In this document: piece by piece, positions 24,906-35,024 of the stretch
Layout of the letters: every line of letters starts with the position of its first letter
How positions within the stretch are numbered: the stretch's first letter is position 1
Source: Liolophura sinensis
Taxonomy: Eukaryota; Mollusca; Polyplacophora; Chitonida; Chitonidae
DNA: 64,000 nt
NCBI RefSeq assembly: GCF_032854445.1
Contig: NC_088305.1
Location: 16,603,717 to 16,667,716, forward strand
Direction of reading: 5' to 3'
The notes under the pieces: generated by a model
Databases searched by the model: none
Told to the model about the DNA's origin: nothing
What the model saw: only the letters and a program-made list of their open reading frames with translations
Made by a program: the position numbers and the translations under genes

Positions 24906-25798
24906 GTACTGGCTTCCCTGAATCAAGGTGACAGCTTTCCCTTATCCCATGCTGTATTCTTTCCATATTTATTTATAGCTATAATACTTCGCCATGCCTT
25001 GGCTATGATTTACAAAAAATCGTCACGCTGTCCTGGTGTTGAACAATATATAAAAAAGTCTTTTTGTACTCAAATGGCAGAAAGTGGTGTCTTTTCGTGA
25101 GAGATACCTGATTGTCTAGCTGGTTCCTTGCTTGGACACGCAAAAAGTCTCGCTTTGAACAGGGAGAGTAAACCTGTAAGAGTCGCTGTGACAGTGGTTA
25201 TAGAGATTCAACATGGGGTTAATGGCGTCATAGGTCTCAGTTGTCTTTTTCCTGAGGAACAAGTCAACCGAAAAGCCGTCCACAAAGGGAGAGTGTGGAA
25301 AGCACGTCAAACCAACATTTATCGACTCATATGCATGCTCTGACTGACAAAGAATGTCCAAGATTGCCGCTGATTGGGTAGATGAGTGCATTCTTTAGGA
25401 ATAGTGCGCTTAAGACTGGACGACGCATGGAGAGGGCATGTGGAAGCCGCGCTTATGTACTGTGGTCTCGACCGTTTATCATGCATAAAATGCACATAAA
25501 AGCAGTTAAGTGTTACTAAATACAGAATTAACGGCCTATGATATGAAAGGTACTAAAGGCGAGTATTATTTGCTTTTCACATATTCTTTATTTCTGTTAT
25601 TTATAGTCACTCAGTGAGCAATGAACCAAACGGACATTCCAACAGAATTTTCTCCATCGTAAACAATTATGTGAAAACGTCTTGGAGAAGCGGGATCTTA
25701 AAACACGTTGAAAAATAATTTACTTAGATTCATTTACGTAGGCCTTTTATCGTTGACAAGCCACAAACGTTTATATTTGATTAAAACGGCTCAAGTTC
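24906..25798. other. No gene recognised
   Basis: Overlapping open frames on opposite strands at 25116-25391 and 25128-25343 show no recognisable domain or splice pattern. Confidence 0.4.
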
Positions 25799-25810
25799 TA
25801 CACACAATTA

Positions 25811-25926
25811 TTTATTTATTTCTTGGATTGGTGTTTTACGTCGGACTCAATAATATTTCACTTATACAATGGCCACCAGCATTATGGTGGGACGAAACAA
25901 GGGAAACCCACGACTATCCGCAGGTT
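25811..25926 (-). mobile_element. SINE family A, 5'-truncated, with 12-bp target-site duplication
   Basis: Contains only the tail and 3' half (ttggtgttttacgtcggact, atttcacttatacaatggcc, gaaacccacgactatccgca). The 12-bp word tacacacaatta occurs immediately on both sides (25799-25810 and 25927-25938). The truncation therefore happened at insertion, the usual result of incomplete reverse transcription. Confidence 0.85.
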
Positions 25927-26109
25927 TACACACAATTAAAGTACTGGTGAAATGATTTCACAGTAGCCTATTTCTTGTAATTGTCATCCCAAATAGTATT
26001 TTCCATATGCTTTAAATGTTAATAACATAAACAGTGTATAACATAAACAGTGTAAATATTTTATTTTTTTTCCCGCTTTTCCCAAATGAGGATTTAACGG
26101 CCACAAAGT

Positions 26110-26785
26110 CCACTAAGGCAAACATAGTCTCGTTATCTGATGACAATGTCTTGTGGAGACAGCCTCAGATAACAAACTGTCAACTGGTAACGTCAAGTGG
26201 AGACAGCATTACATAACAAACTGTCAACTGGTGACGTGACTTGTGGAGACAGCCTTAGATAAAAAACTGTCAGGTGGTGATGTCACTTGTGGAGACAGCC
26301 TTACATAACAAACTGTCAGGTGGTGACGTGACTTGTGGAGACAGCCTTACATAACAAACTGCCAACTGGTGACTTGTGAAGACAGCCTTAAATAACAAAC
26401 TGTCAGGTGGTGACGTGACTTGTGAAGACAGCCCTGGATAACAAACTGTTAACGGTTGACGTGACTTGTGGAGACAGCCTTAGATAACAAACTATCAGGT
26501 GGTGACGTGACTTGTGGAGACAGCCTTAGATAGCAAACTGTCAGGTGGTGACATGACTTGTGGAGAAAGCCTTACATAACAAACTGTCAGGTGGTGACGT
26601 GACTTGTGAAGACAGCCTTAGATAACAAACTGTCAGGTGGTGACGTGACTTGTGGAGACAGCCTTGGATAACAAACTGTTAACGGTTGACGTGACTTGTG
26701 GAGACAGACTTAGATAACAAACTGTCAGGTGGTGACGTGACTTGTGGAGGCAGCCTTAGATAACAAACCGTCAGACATAGATAAC
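26110..26785. repeat. 46-bp minisatellite array
   Basis: About 14 copies of a unit built on gtgacttgtggagacagcct, tagataacaaactgtcaggt and ggtgac. Variants include ggttgacgtgac for ggtgacgtgac and shorter copies near 26370. There are no unique spacers, so this is not a CRISPR-like array. Confidence 0.95.
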
Positions 26786-26874
26786 ATGTCTAGTCTTTGT
26801 CCCTTTGCATTGTTGTAGCGTTTTTGTATGTTAAATGTGATGAAAACACATCATTTTGAGTAATCCTTGACCAA

Positions 26875-27125
26875 TGTTTGACGTCTAATACGTTGCAATT
26901 ACCATTACTGCATTTTTGTACCTAATTTCGCTAAAGCCATGGTGCCTGGAGGTGTGTAATTTGCTAATGTATAAGCATTTTGCATTTAGAATAACCAGAA
27001 CAGTTAGAAAAAACTGAAATAAAACCATAACTGAGGCAAATTGACAGAAGGCTGTTTTTCATCGGTTACGTGTGACCATTTACCAGCTGTGACACTGTCG
27101 TCGCTGGTCTGTGTTGTATTATACT
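26875..27125 (+). repeat. Family C dispersed repeat
   Basis: Order of blocks: cctaatttcgctaaagccat ggtgcctgg, then aaaccataactgaggcaaat tgacag, then catcggttacgtgtgaccat, then gctgtgacactgtcgtcgct. The same order occurs at 47545-47760 and, inverted, at 60395-60640. No coding frame and no terminal repeat was found. Confidence 0.75.
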
Positions 27126-29300
27126 AAACGCTGCTTACACCTCTGTACCAAACTGGTGGAGAGTTCAGTGGCCTGCCCTCATACAATGTCGAGATTTCTC
27201 ACCAGGGTTGAAAGCCAACACAATAACCAAGACAATTACCGAAACAAATTGTCAAGGCGTTGTTGTCAACAGTGTGAGTTTTTATAACAAGTCCATGCAG
27301 AACCTGCTATATCAAACTTACGCTGACCTCCCTCATTAGAACACCGAGTGTAAAAACTAAGTGAGGGCAGAGCACTTAAGATCACCTGGAGGTTTTTATT
27401 ATACGTTAGATGTTTCTGGAAAACTGTTTTGGGAGATTTGTATTGTTAAATTAACAGTGTATATTAGCCCAATGTGAATGTAGGGGTTATTATCACTGAT
27501 GTGTAATGAAATCAGAAATAATAAAAAAATAACCAATGACACCAACATTTAATCGACTTAATCGATCGTATTTATATTTAATAAAGTTAATACTTAAATA
27601 AGTTCAATAAGGTTTGGAAACTGTGATATTTTTGCGTAATATGTTTAAAACTAGAAAGAATAATACAATGTTGTTAAAAAAAAACTTTACAGACAAATGC
27701 AAGAAGAGGCACCTCATTCACAACAAGAAATCCCCTTCAATGAGTTAATTTCATTTTAATGATGGGGAACTGCGAAAACATGACTGCTTTGGTTCGCAAC
27801 AAGTTATACAAATTTATGGTATATATAATTCGAATTTGATTTCCATCTTTAACCCAGAGGATAGACAAGAAAATGAAGAATCATATGGTAAAATGGCTCA
27901 ATTTTGAGCATGAGAGGTTTTGGTAACCTTAAGGCTGCACGTAAAGTATTCAAGTCTGAACATTTGAAAAAAGAATATTGCAGATTAAATCATAAAATGA
28001 TGGGCTTTGCGACATTTCAGCCTTCGACAGAGCAAGGTATTTCAGGGAGACTACGGGCTGTGCCTGCAGCGGTATCCCCTAAGTAATATAGGCCTATTGG
28101 ACCGCCGTTAAATATGAAATCATCGAACTTGACACTAACTTGCGGAGAAAAAGAGGGATTCGTTTCGTTCAGATTCAGCTGCTAAACTTTAACAAAAAGA
28201 TAAGATCTGTAATTATCTTACTTGTGGGGTGCTAAGGTGGTTTATTGGCATATATGCTTAAAGTTTTGATATTAAAATGATATTACATTGCAGTAAAATT
28301 TCTACATTAGCTTTGGCTTTCACGTGGAAGGTTAATTAGACATTTCCGGGTTCTACACCTCAGTTTTGAGAGGATCGTTCTCTGAGCACTAAGAACTTGT
28401 GTGTTAGAGTAGAGAAAGCGACTCTCAAGACTTACGCTCCACTGATCATGGAATTGACCCTGAACCAGTTGCCAATGCGCACGCCAGAAGGCCACAAATA
28501 TAATCTGCGACAAGCTGTGAATCGCGACAAACCTTGATCAGTTGGACAAGAGTGAATACTTTGTCGTGGGAACAGATTTCAAGATTGGGGCTCAACCGCG
28601 TTCACTCTTTACACGGATAAAGGGGACCTTAATTGGAGCTAGAGCTATACAGTACTCGGGACTATGAGTAAACAAATTGCACAAAATGTTGTGTTGCTGT
28701 CATTGGTGTGTGTGAGTTTACAGGCGTAAACCGATCGTCAATCAGATGAACGAAGTCTGACTTGAATCTGGCGTATTTTTTTTTTAGGTAAGAGCAGCAA
28801 TTGTGACTTGTAATCGACAAAATGCAACAAGAATCAAAGGACAGTTCCCTTCGATTTGCTTCAAGTAGGGTAACTACACCATTGGCAAAGTATTATTAAT
28901 TTCTGACAGTTAAATTCATTATTATTCTCGTTATTGTTGCTGGGATACAATATCTACAATACTTACATGTATACGACATCGTTTACATTCAACTCTAGAG
29001 GAAAGTCTCACAGAAACTAGCGTAAAAACGTCAGATTCCTGAAAACTATTTCATCGTTTAGGTGCAGCAGCCCTGTATATCTCAACTTAATTCATTGTTA
29101 ATGTAAAATTCTATTGTCTTGGTGGGCGGGTATTATATTTTTGAACGATTTCTCAATTTTTTTTCCAGAATATCCCTATAAAATTAACTAAAATTAACTT
29201 TGTTTTGGTGAGTATGTTACATATTGAGACTAAACGGTAGTAAATGTTCTGAACTAAACTATATTTCCTTGATATATTTCCTTCAGTAACAATATTACAT
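27126..29300. other. About 2.2 kb with no recognised gene
   Basis: Open frames at 27904-28086 (plus) and 28307-28513 (minus) are short and lack motifs. No tandem arrays. Confidence 0.4.
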
Positions 29301-29304
29301 AACG

Positions 29305-29408
29305 TCTGGATGATCAATGGTTTCCCGGTTTCCTCCCACAATAATGTTGTCCGCCGTCTTAGGCCTGCAAGGAAAATATTCTTGAGTACAGCGTAAAACA
29401 GCAATCAA
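29305..29408 (+). mobile_element. SINE family A 3' fragment
   Basis: Contains tggtttcccggtttcctccc, acaataatgttgtccgccgt and attcttgagtacagcgtaaa acagcaatcaaatga. The head is absent. Confidence 0.75.
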
Positions 29409-29562
29409 ATGAGTCAACTAAATGGAATAATTCGATACAGGAGGCATGGATAGGTGTACAGTGCTACTTACTTCACCGTCCGCAACTCTTCAACCAGCGG
29501 TAGAAAAATTTGTAAAGAGGGTTGTAATTTGAGGAGTAAGGTTAATGGTCCTGGGAGCTGGT

Positions 29563-29650
29563 TGTGGCTGAGTTGGGTAAGGCGCTTGCCTATTAATCCC
29601 TAGCATACAGGAGACACGAGTTCACAACCGGCATGTGGACAAAAAATTTC
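29563..29650 (+). mobile_element. tRNA-like head of another SINE type
   Basis: The box A-like gtggctgagttgggtaaggc and box B-like cacgagttcacaacc are spaced as in a tRNA with a long variable arm. No good acceptor stem pairing or 3' CCA context was seen, so I call it a SINE head rather than a tRNA gene. Confidence 0.4.
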
Positions 29651-29675
29651 CCCGCTCTCACTGAGTACAGTACTT

Positions 29676-29899
29676 AATTTATTTATTTGATCGGTGTTTT
29701 ACGCCGAATTCAAGAATATTTTCGCTTATACGACAGCGGCCAGCATTAAGGTGGGAGAAAACCCACGATCAACACGCAGGTTGATGGCAGACCTTCCCTC
29801 TTACGGCTGGAGAGGAAGCCAGCATGGGCTGGACTTGAACTCACAGACTTGAGAGGCTCCTGCGCTGGCACGCTATCCAAATGAGCCGCGGAGGCCCCC
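29676..29899 (-). mobile_element. SINE family A, near full length
   Basis: Runs from the tail complement (tttatttatttgatcggtgt) through gacagcggccagcattaagg and box B complement (ggacttgaactcac) to box A complement in aaatgagccgcggaggcccc. The GC-rich hairpin segment is deleted compared with the copy at 51716. Confidence 0.85.
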
Positions 29900-30329
29900 T
29901 GTGCAGAGTAAACTAAGTTTCTGTGAATTTGTCATGCCACTGACCAATGGATGACGACGCCAGAAAATAATCTTGCTGCTTGTTGTAACATCAGACTGAA
30001 TATTGTCGATGGTGTTGTTCTAGAACTTTTAGCGGGTTTAGTATCATTTTTTTTTTTTTTTTTGCTTTTTTGGCCCAGTATGAGGGCTGCTAAAACAATA
30101 TATTTCCGTATGCTGACACTAAGTACCCATGTTACGAAGTGAATCTGCAAAAGACCCATCAGTGCAACGGTTTCGCAACGGTGCAAAATGAGATAACTAA
30201 ATGTGTCACCCATTTAACATCGGCTGCAGGATACGGGAATATATACGCCCCCAAGTTGACCGTTATTGTTCAATGGAGATTCAAGTATTTGTCTGATCTG
30301 GGATAAAAACCTATTGCATATATTTCCAG

Positions 30330-30407
30330 ATCAGGTGACTTCACGGTCATCCCAGAACGAGGCTCAGAGGCAGATACAACTGACCAATCATGGGCTGTAT
30401 TTCAAGG
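30330..30407 (+). CDS. Candidate N-terminal exon of the chitin synthase (weak)
   Basis: A 78-nt segment after a good acceptor (tatttccag) and before a GTATGT donor. In one frame it reads SGDFTVIPERG, then SEADTTDQSWAVFQG. In metazoan chitin synthases a W-D-V-F-R motif precedes the first membrane helix, so W-A-V-F-Q here is suggestive. Against it, the exon ends with two bases of a codon while the exon at 34909 starts at a codon boundary. Another small exon would be needed between them, and I could not find it. Confidence 0.25.
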
Positions 30408-30475
30408 GTATGTATACGTATGTAACGGGGTCGGCTTTCCAGTGCTTATACTAGCAGTAACTAGTAGAAATTTTA

Positions 30476-30600
30476 CTTTAATTCAGTTGGTAAAGCGCTG
30501 GACTTCGACTACAGAGACCCCGAGTTCAAATCTTTGTGTGACCCACGTAGTGAAATCCTTCAACCATTACACTGGTGCCGTGACAAAACAGGTTCCAAGA
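30476..30600 (+). mobile_element. tRNA-like SINE head (third type)
   Basis: Box A-like aattcagttggtaaagcgct and box B-like cgagttcaaatc are separated by about 45 bases, which is tRNA spacing. The following gtgacccacgtagtgaaatc looks like a SINE body. No matching full copy was found elsewhere in the window. Confidence 0.4.
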
Positions 30601-30739
30601 AGAGTGGAGCTCTGGGCCTGTGAACGTGCTTGTGTCTTGTGTCTAGTATATAAGATAACGACAATATAATATGTATATCAGTTGCTCCTTGATTGCTTAT
30701 GTCTTTGATCGGTGGAAGCGGCACGAGGACGGAGTAAAT

Positions 30740-31010
30740 CTTTGGCGAATGGTACGGTTCTCGTGCCGCGACCCGATACTCGCGGGTCGCGACATGAGGG
30801 AACAAGGACGGTACCGTTCCCGCTAGCGAAAAATAGAGAATTTTCCCCCTACGTTCTATAATCAGTAGTACTAATCTGGAGGGCGACCCGTTAACAGAGA
30901 CTGATATATGCTTGTTGGGATTATCATAAGCCTTGCACTAGACTTAGGAAATGGACGAACTTGTAGAGGCTACAAGTAAAAAATATACATGTAGAGAGTT
31001 ATCAAATACC
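30740..31010 (+). repeat. Left arm of a GC-rich inverted repeat pair
   Basis: The outer part carries a perfect 9-bp hairpin (cgcgacccg / cgggtcgcg, 30777-30802) and the palindrome acggtaccgt. The inner part (actaatctggagggcgaccc; aaatggacgaacttgtagag; atacatgtag) matches, in reverse, 33955-34110. In both arms the GC-rich hairpin faces outward. This fits terminal inverted repeats of an old DNA transposon about 3.4 kb long, but two independent insertions of one repeat in opposite orientation would look the same. No transposase frame lies between the arms. Confidence 0.55.
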
Positions 31011-31132
31011 GTGTGAGAAGAAAATACTGAGAAACCATGTATAAATGTTTTATAACATCACCAATGGAATATGCAGACACTGTGTATACTATATATGGTA
31101 TAATGTTGGTAGCCGATATTCAAGTATAATCT

Positions 31133-31402
31133 GGGGCCTCTGTGGCTCAGTTGGTTAGCGCGCTAGCACAGCGTAATGACCCAGGAGTCTCTCACCAATG
31201 TGGTCGCTGTCAGTTCAAGTCCAGCTCATGCTGGCTTCCTTTCCGACTTTAAGTGGGAAGGTCTGTCAGCAACCTGCGGATGGTCGTGGGTTTCCTCCGG
31301 GCTCTGCCCGGTTTCCTCCCACCATAATGCTGGCCGATGTCGTATAAGTGAAATAATCCTGAGTACGGCGTAAAACACCAATCAAATAAATAAATAAATA
31401 AA
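31133..31402 (+). mobile_element. SINE family A, full length, 13-bp target-site duplication
   Basis: One of the best-preserved copies: ggggcctctgtggctcagtt at the 5' end, box B gttcaagtcc, hairpin zone ccgggctctgcccgg, 3' block and an (AAAT)n tail of about 5 units. The 13-bp word tcaagtataatct is at 31120-31132 and again at 31403-31415. Confidence 0.95.
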
Positions 31403-31611
31403 TCAAGTATAATCTTCTCTAGTTTAAGAAAGTGATGGAGCTCGTTCAATGACAATTTAATATAATTTCATCTCCATAAATGTATCAGTTTGTTTAGAGG
31501 TCTGCATTTGCATTTAGTGATACCAAAGATTTTAGTTCATGTCCATTTCCTCTGAATCTTCCTTGGGTATCCCGATATTCTCCGATTTTATCTTCATTAT
31601 ATATTACTAGT

Positions 31612-31882
31612 TCTCGATCAGGCAAGCCGATTGGTTAGCATGTCAGCGCAGCATAGTGACAACGGCGTGCCTCGCCAATGCTGTCGCTGTGAGTTCACTT
31701 CCAGCTCATGCTGTCTTTCCCCTACATCGTACATATGTGGGAAGGTCTGTCAGGAACCTGAGGATGCTCGTGGGATTCCCACGGGCTCTGTCCGTTTTTT
31801 CCCACCACAATGCCGACCACCGTCGTGTAAGTGAAATATTTGTGGGTATGGCGTAAAACAACAATCAAATAAATAAATAAAA
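31612..31882 (+). mobile_element. SINE family A, diverged full-length copy
   Basis: The head starts gcaagccgattggttagcat, with the ctgtgagttcacttccagct box B region. The body has gatgctcgtgggattcccac gggctctgtccg and the tail is caatcaaataaataaataaa. A short (GT)n run follows at 31911-31925. Confidence 0.85.
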
Positions 31883-32269
31883 GCACATACGCTATCACGC
31901 ATACTATGCATGTGTGTGTGTGTGTGAGGTCTCGGTCAGGCCAGTTTGGCCCAGACTAACATCAGGTCCGAATTAATAGTATATACTAAGCTGCAGGTTA
32001 ATAAGTGTTTTATTATACTGATATTAATACCGTGCAGGTTGTGTTGGAGGGGCGGGGGACGTATATTTTCTAATCCCATAGGTTTGCACTAGTCTGAAGC
32101 AAATTCTCAAGCCATCCCAAGTCGTGCCGCCAGGCGTTTCCTAGCTCTCCATTACGTTAGATGTCACACACGATATATGCCGAGTGTTGAATCTGCGAAC
32201 CAAACGAGAATTGTTCATTTCGCGTATGGCTGGGAAGTGGTCCTGTGGTGTGCAATGAGCATCCTCAGG

Positions 32270-32338
32270 ATAATGAAATGAACATAGTGAGGCATATTTT
32301 GTTATCGAACATAGTGAGACATATTTTGTTATCGACAA
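32270..32338. repeat. 28-bp direct duplication
   Basis: gaacatagtgaggcatattt tgttatc is followed at once by a near copy with gagacatatt. Two copies only. Confidence 0.7.
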
Positions 32339-32399
32339 CTAATATCCTACTATGGTACACGAGCTGAATACTGATCTCACTAAGTCACCTACAACATAC

Positions 32400-32640
32400 C
32401 TTGCCGCTCTCCCACATCACTGATAACTGCTCACTACTTCCCTTTGCATGCTTCCGCCATATTTTCGTAATTTATATACTTTCTTAGTTATGTTTTGTGT
32501 TATGTGTCGTTTTTGGGAATTATCCTTGTAATTATAGACCTTGAATGTCCTTATTGGTTAACATATGGTATACGAATGTTTGTTCAACGCACACATCCTG
32601 TTTAATTTCATATTAAAAGAATGGCAACCCATGCGTATTG
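32400..32640 (+). repeat. Family C, 3' portion
   Basis: Contains cacatcactgataactgctc, cgtaatttatatactttctt agttatgttttgtgtt and gaccttgaatgtccttattg gttaacatatgg. These align in order with 48890-49080. Confidence 0.6.
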
Positions 32641-32837
32641 CACGACACGTGCAAATAGCAAGCAAAAACCTTTGCCATTTGTTTGTAAACATTACGATTC
32701 TGGGTTTATCTCATTATTAACATACATTGTAGTTGCAGATCGAACGATATCACATGGACACGTAGACATGGATGGATAGATATTACATAGATATAGGAGG
32801 ATATAGAAAGATACAGGGAAAAACATATACATGAAGT

Positions 32838-32902
32838 CGTCGTCATATGACTGAAAAATTGTTAAATGCGAGGTAAAATCTTAAGCATTCATTCATTCAT
32901 TC
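32838..32902 (+). mobile_element. SINE family B 3' fragment with (ATTC)n tail
   Basis: Contains cgtcgtcatatgactgaaaa, attgttaaatgcgaggtaaa and then cattcattcattc. Diverged; no head. Confidence 0.7.
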
Positions 32903-33104
32903 TATGAAGAGGGAAATCAGTGCTGAGAAGGGGCGGCCATTAGATCAAAGTACACGTAGTTCAGTAACCCCTGTACTGATGTTCCTCGTCAGTGAAATAT
33001 TGACCACGAACCTCATGTGAACAGTGCACGCATCTACTTACTCACAAAGATGTATCATAGCTGTACCAACATGGCCGTCCTCGTGTGCTAGGTTTTCTCA
33101 TCGA

Positions 33105-33182
33105 TTTATTATTTATTCATTTATTTGATTGTTGTTTTACGCTGTACTCAGGAACATTTATACAGCGGAGGTCGGCATAACA
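33105..33182 (-). mobile_element. SINE family A 3' fragment
   Basis: Contains ttatttattcatttatttga, ttgttgttttacgctgtact and gcggaggtcggcataac. It ends directly before the 65-bp array. Confidence 0.7.
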
Positions 33183-33199
33183 AATGCTGGCTGTTTTTT

Positions 33200-33692
33200 C
33201 TTAGAAGCTTGCTAGTGGTTTGTTGTTCTGAATTGTTCTGATTTGGTGCGAGTTGCGCTGATATGTTGTTGCATGGTGGTAGTTTGCTATTGATTTGTTT
33301 TCTGATTTGGTGCGAGTTAGGCTGATATATTGTTGCATGGTGGTAGTTTGCTAGTGGTTTGTTTTCTGATTTGGTGCGAGTTAGGCTGATATATTGTTAC
33401 ATGGTGGTAGTTAGCTAGTGGTTTGTTGTTCTGATTTGGTGCGAGTTAGGCTGATATATTGTTGTATGGTGGTAGTTTGCTATTGGTTTGTTGTTCTGAT
33501 TTGGTGCGAGTTAGGCTGATATATTGTTGTATGGTGGTAGTTTGCTAGTGGTTTGTTGTTTTGATTTGGTGCGAGTTACGCTGAGTTAGTTGCGAGCTAC
33601 GTGCGAGTTAGTTGCATGGTGGTAGTTTGCTAGTGGTTTGTTGTTCTGATTTGGTGCGAGTTAGGCTGATATATTGTTGCATGGTGGTAGTT
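33200..33692. repeat. 65-bp minisatellite array
   Basis: About seven copies of a unit made of tggtggtagtttgctagtgg, tttgttgttctgatttggtg, cgagttaggctgatatattg and ttgca. One copy near 33570-33620 carries an internal duplication of gcgagtta. Confidence 0.95.
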
Positions 33693-33954
33693 TATTTTCA
33701 TACACATTGCATATGCATCAATGATATGATTTTGAAGGAATAGCAGCCGATGCTAGTGTCGCTTAAGCATTTGTATGAAACCTGAGTCTTCATACACTAC
33801 GTTAGAGAGCAACAACGCTTTTAGCTGGTGATAACACAGAACGTCCTTTTGGATATTTTCTATGTTATTTATATGGCCTTCAGTGATATTGTCCCCAGTT
33901 ATATTTTCCATATTCCACTGCTGCTGTTATAAAACATTTATACACAGTTTCTAA

Positions 33955-34200
33955 GCATTTTCTACTAAGACGATAGTTAAGAACTAGTGTACATGTATAA
34001 CTTTTACTGGTAGCTTCTACAAGTTTGTCCATTTTATAAGTCTAGTACAGGGTTTAAGAATGACCCCGACAGACACGTCAGTTTCTGTCAGGGGGTTGCC
34101 CTCCAGATTACTACTATTGATCTAAAGCACGTAGCCCAACATCACGTGGTCGCGCCCCGCGAGTCGCGGGCTGCGTCATGAGAACGGTACCGGGCTGCGC
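33955..34200 (-). repeat. Right arm of the GC-rich inverted repeat pair
   Basis: The reverse complement matches 30740-31010 block by block: GC-rich hairpin (gcgactcgcggggcgcg), acggtacc-type palindrome, agtaatctggagggcaaccc, aaatggacaaacttgtagaa gctac, atacatgta. Identity looks like roughly three quarters by eye. A family C 3' fragment (about 34205-34385) abuts its outer end. Confidence 0.55.
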
Positions 34201-34204
34201 AACG

Positions 34205-34390
34205 AGATGTCCTCATCCGGCTTAAATAGGCATCATTGAAAATTGTTGACTGGTTCTTTTTACAGGACGTACTGCAAATAATTTCATAGTTATTTGGTGG
34301 TTTGTGTTGAACCAAGTCTGACAATTAGTATAACTGCAATTATTGACCTGGAACATCAATTTTGGATGACTGGTGGACGTAAATCTATTA
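34205..34390 (+). repeat. Family C, 3' portion
   Basis: Contains catcattgaaaattg, aatttcatagttatttggtg gtttgtgttgaacc and attattgacctggaacatca, which align in order with 48893-49040. Confidence 0.6.
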
Positions 34391-34627
34391 TAATGCCTTG
34401 ATTTAACATTGACAGTCTTGGCAATTGTTCTTCTGGGGGTGTTGGTGTGCTTAAAACGCCTGTTTGTGGCCCACAGGGTACGTGTGCACTCTCAGCCGCG
34501 GACAGGGAGTTTGTGGATTCCCATGCTCTTGCTGCTTGTCAGGCCTTGCCGACAATAAGTGGTCGACTTTTTGGTGGCGTCTAACTTTCGACTTAAGATC
34601 GTTTGTCTTTCACCTGTGCAATGCCAC

Positions 34628-34812
34628 ATAGATTACAATTGACCACTCAGTCGATCGGACTTCCTCCACCTATTACAACTGACCACCTCAGTCGTTCGGA
34701 CTTCCTCCACCCATTATAACTGACCACCTCAGTCGATCGGACTTCATCCACTCATTACATCTGACCACCTCAGTCGATCGGACTTCCTCCACCCACTACA
34801 ACTGACCACCAT
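34628..34812. repeat. 41-bp minisatellite, about four copies
   Basis: Unit: attacaactgaccacctcag, tcgatcggacttcctccacc, c. Copy starts at 34672, 34713 and 34754 give the period of 41. A family A 3' scrap (cttgagtatggtatgaaaca aaaatcaaac) follows at 34828-34862. The first coding exon of the chitin synthase begins about 100 bases downstream. Confidence 0.9.
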
Positions 34813-34908
34813 GGTATAACTGAAAAAATCTTGAGTATGGTATGAAACAAAAATCAAACAGGTAATCAGATTAACATAATTTGTCACGTGTATTTTCCTT
34901 GGTTACAG

Positions 34909-35024
34909 GCGCTAGTTTCAGCTATACTTTTTGTCCTGATGTTACTAGGCGTGACGTCACAACACGTGTCGTTCGTATGGCTGTTAAGAGTTCTGCATCA
35001 AGCACACGTTACCACAGAAACCAG
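34909..35024 (+). CDS. CHS: Chitin synthase exon: first visible membrane helix
   Basis: Acceptor ggttacag and donor GTAGGT. It reads ALVSAILFVLMLLG, then VTSQHVSFVWLLRVLHQ, a hydrophobic helix typical of the N-terminal membrane block. A second frame is also open but not helix-like. The chosen frame is the one that joins the next exon (ag + g gives Arg). Confidence 0.8.

Noticed and set aside
24389-24966. Frames of 160-170 codons on the minus strand with repeated CVCxGKSLLP
   Set aside because: They follow the 59-bp array. The repeat drifts through all three frames, so several overlapping frames are open at once.
26110-26785. CRISPR-like array
   Set aside because: Repeats are contiguous with no unique spacers, the copies are imperfect, and the genome is eukaryotic.
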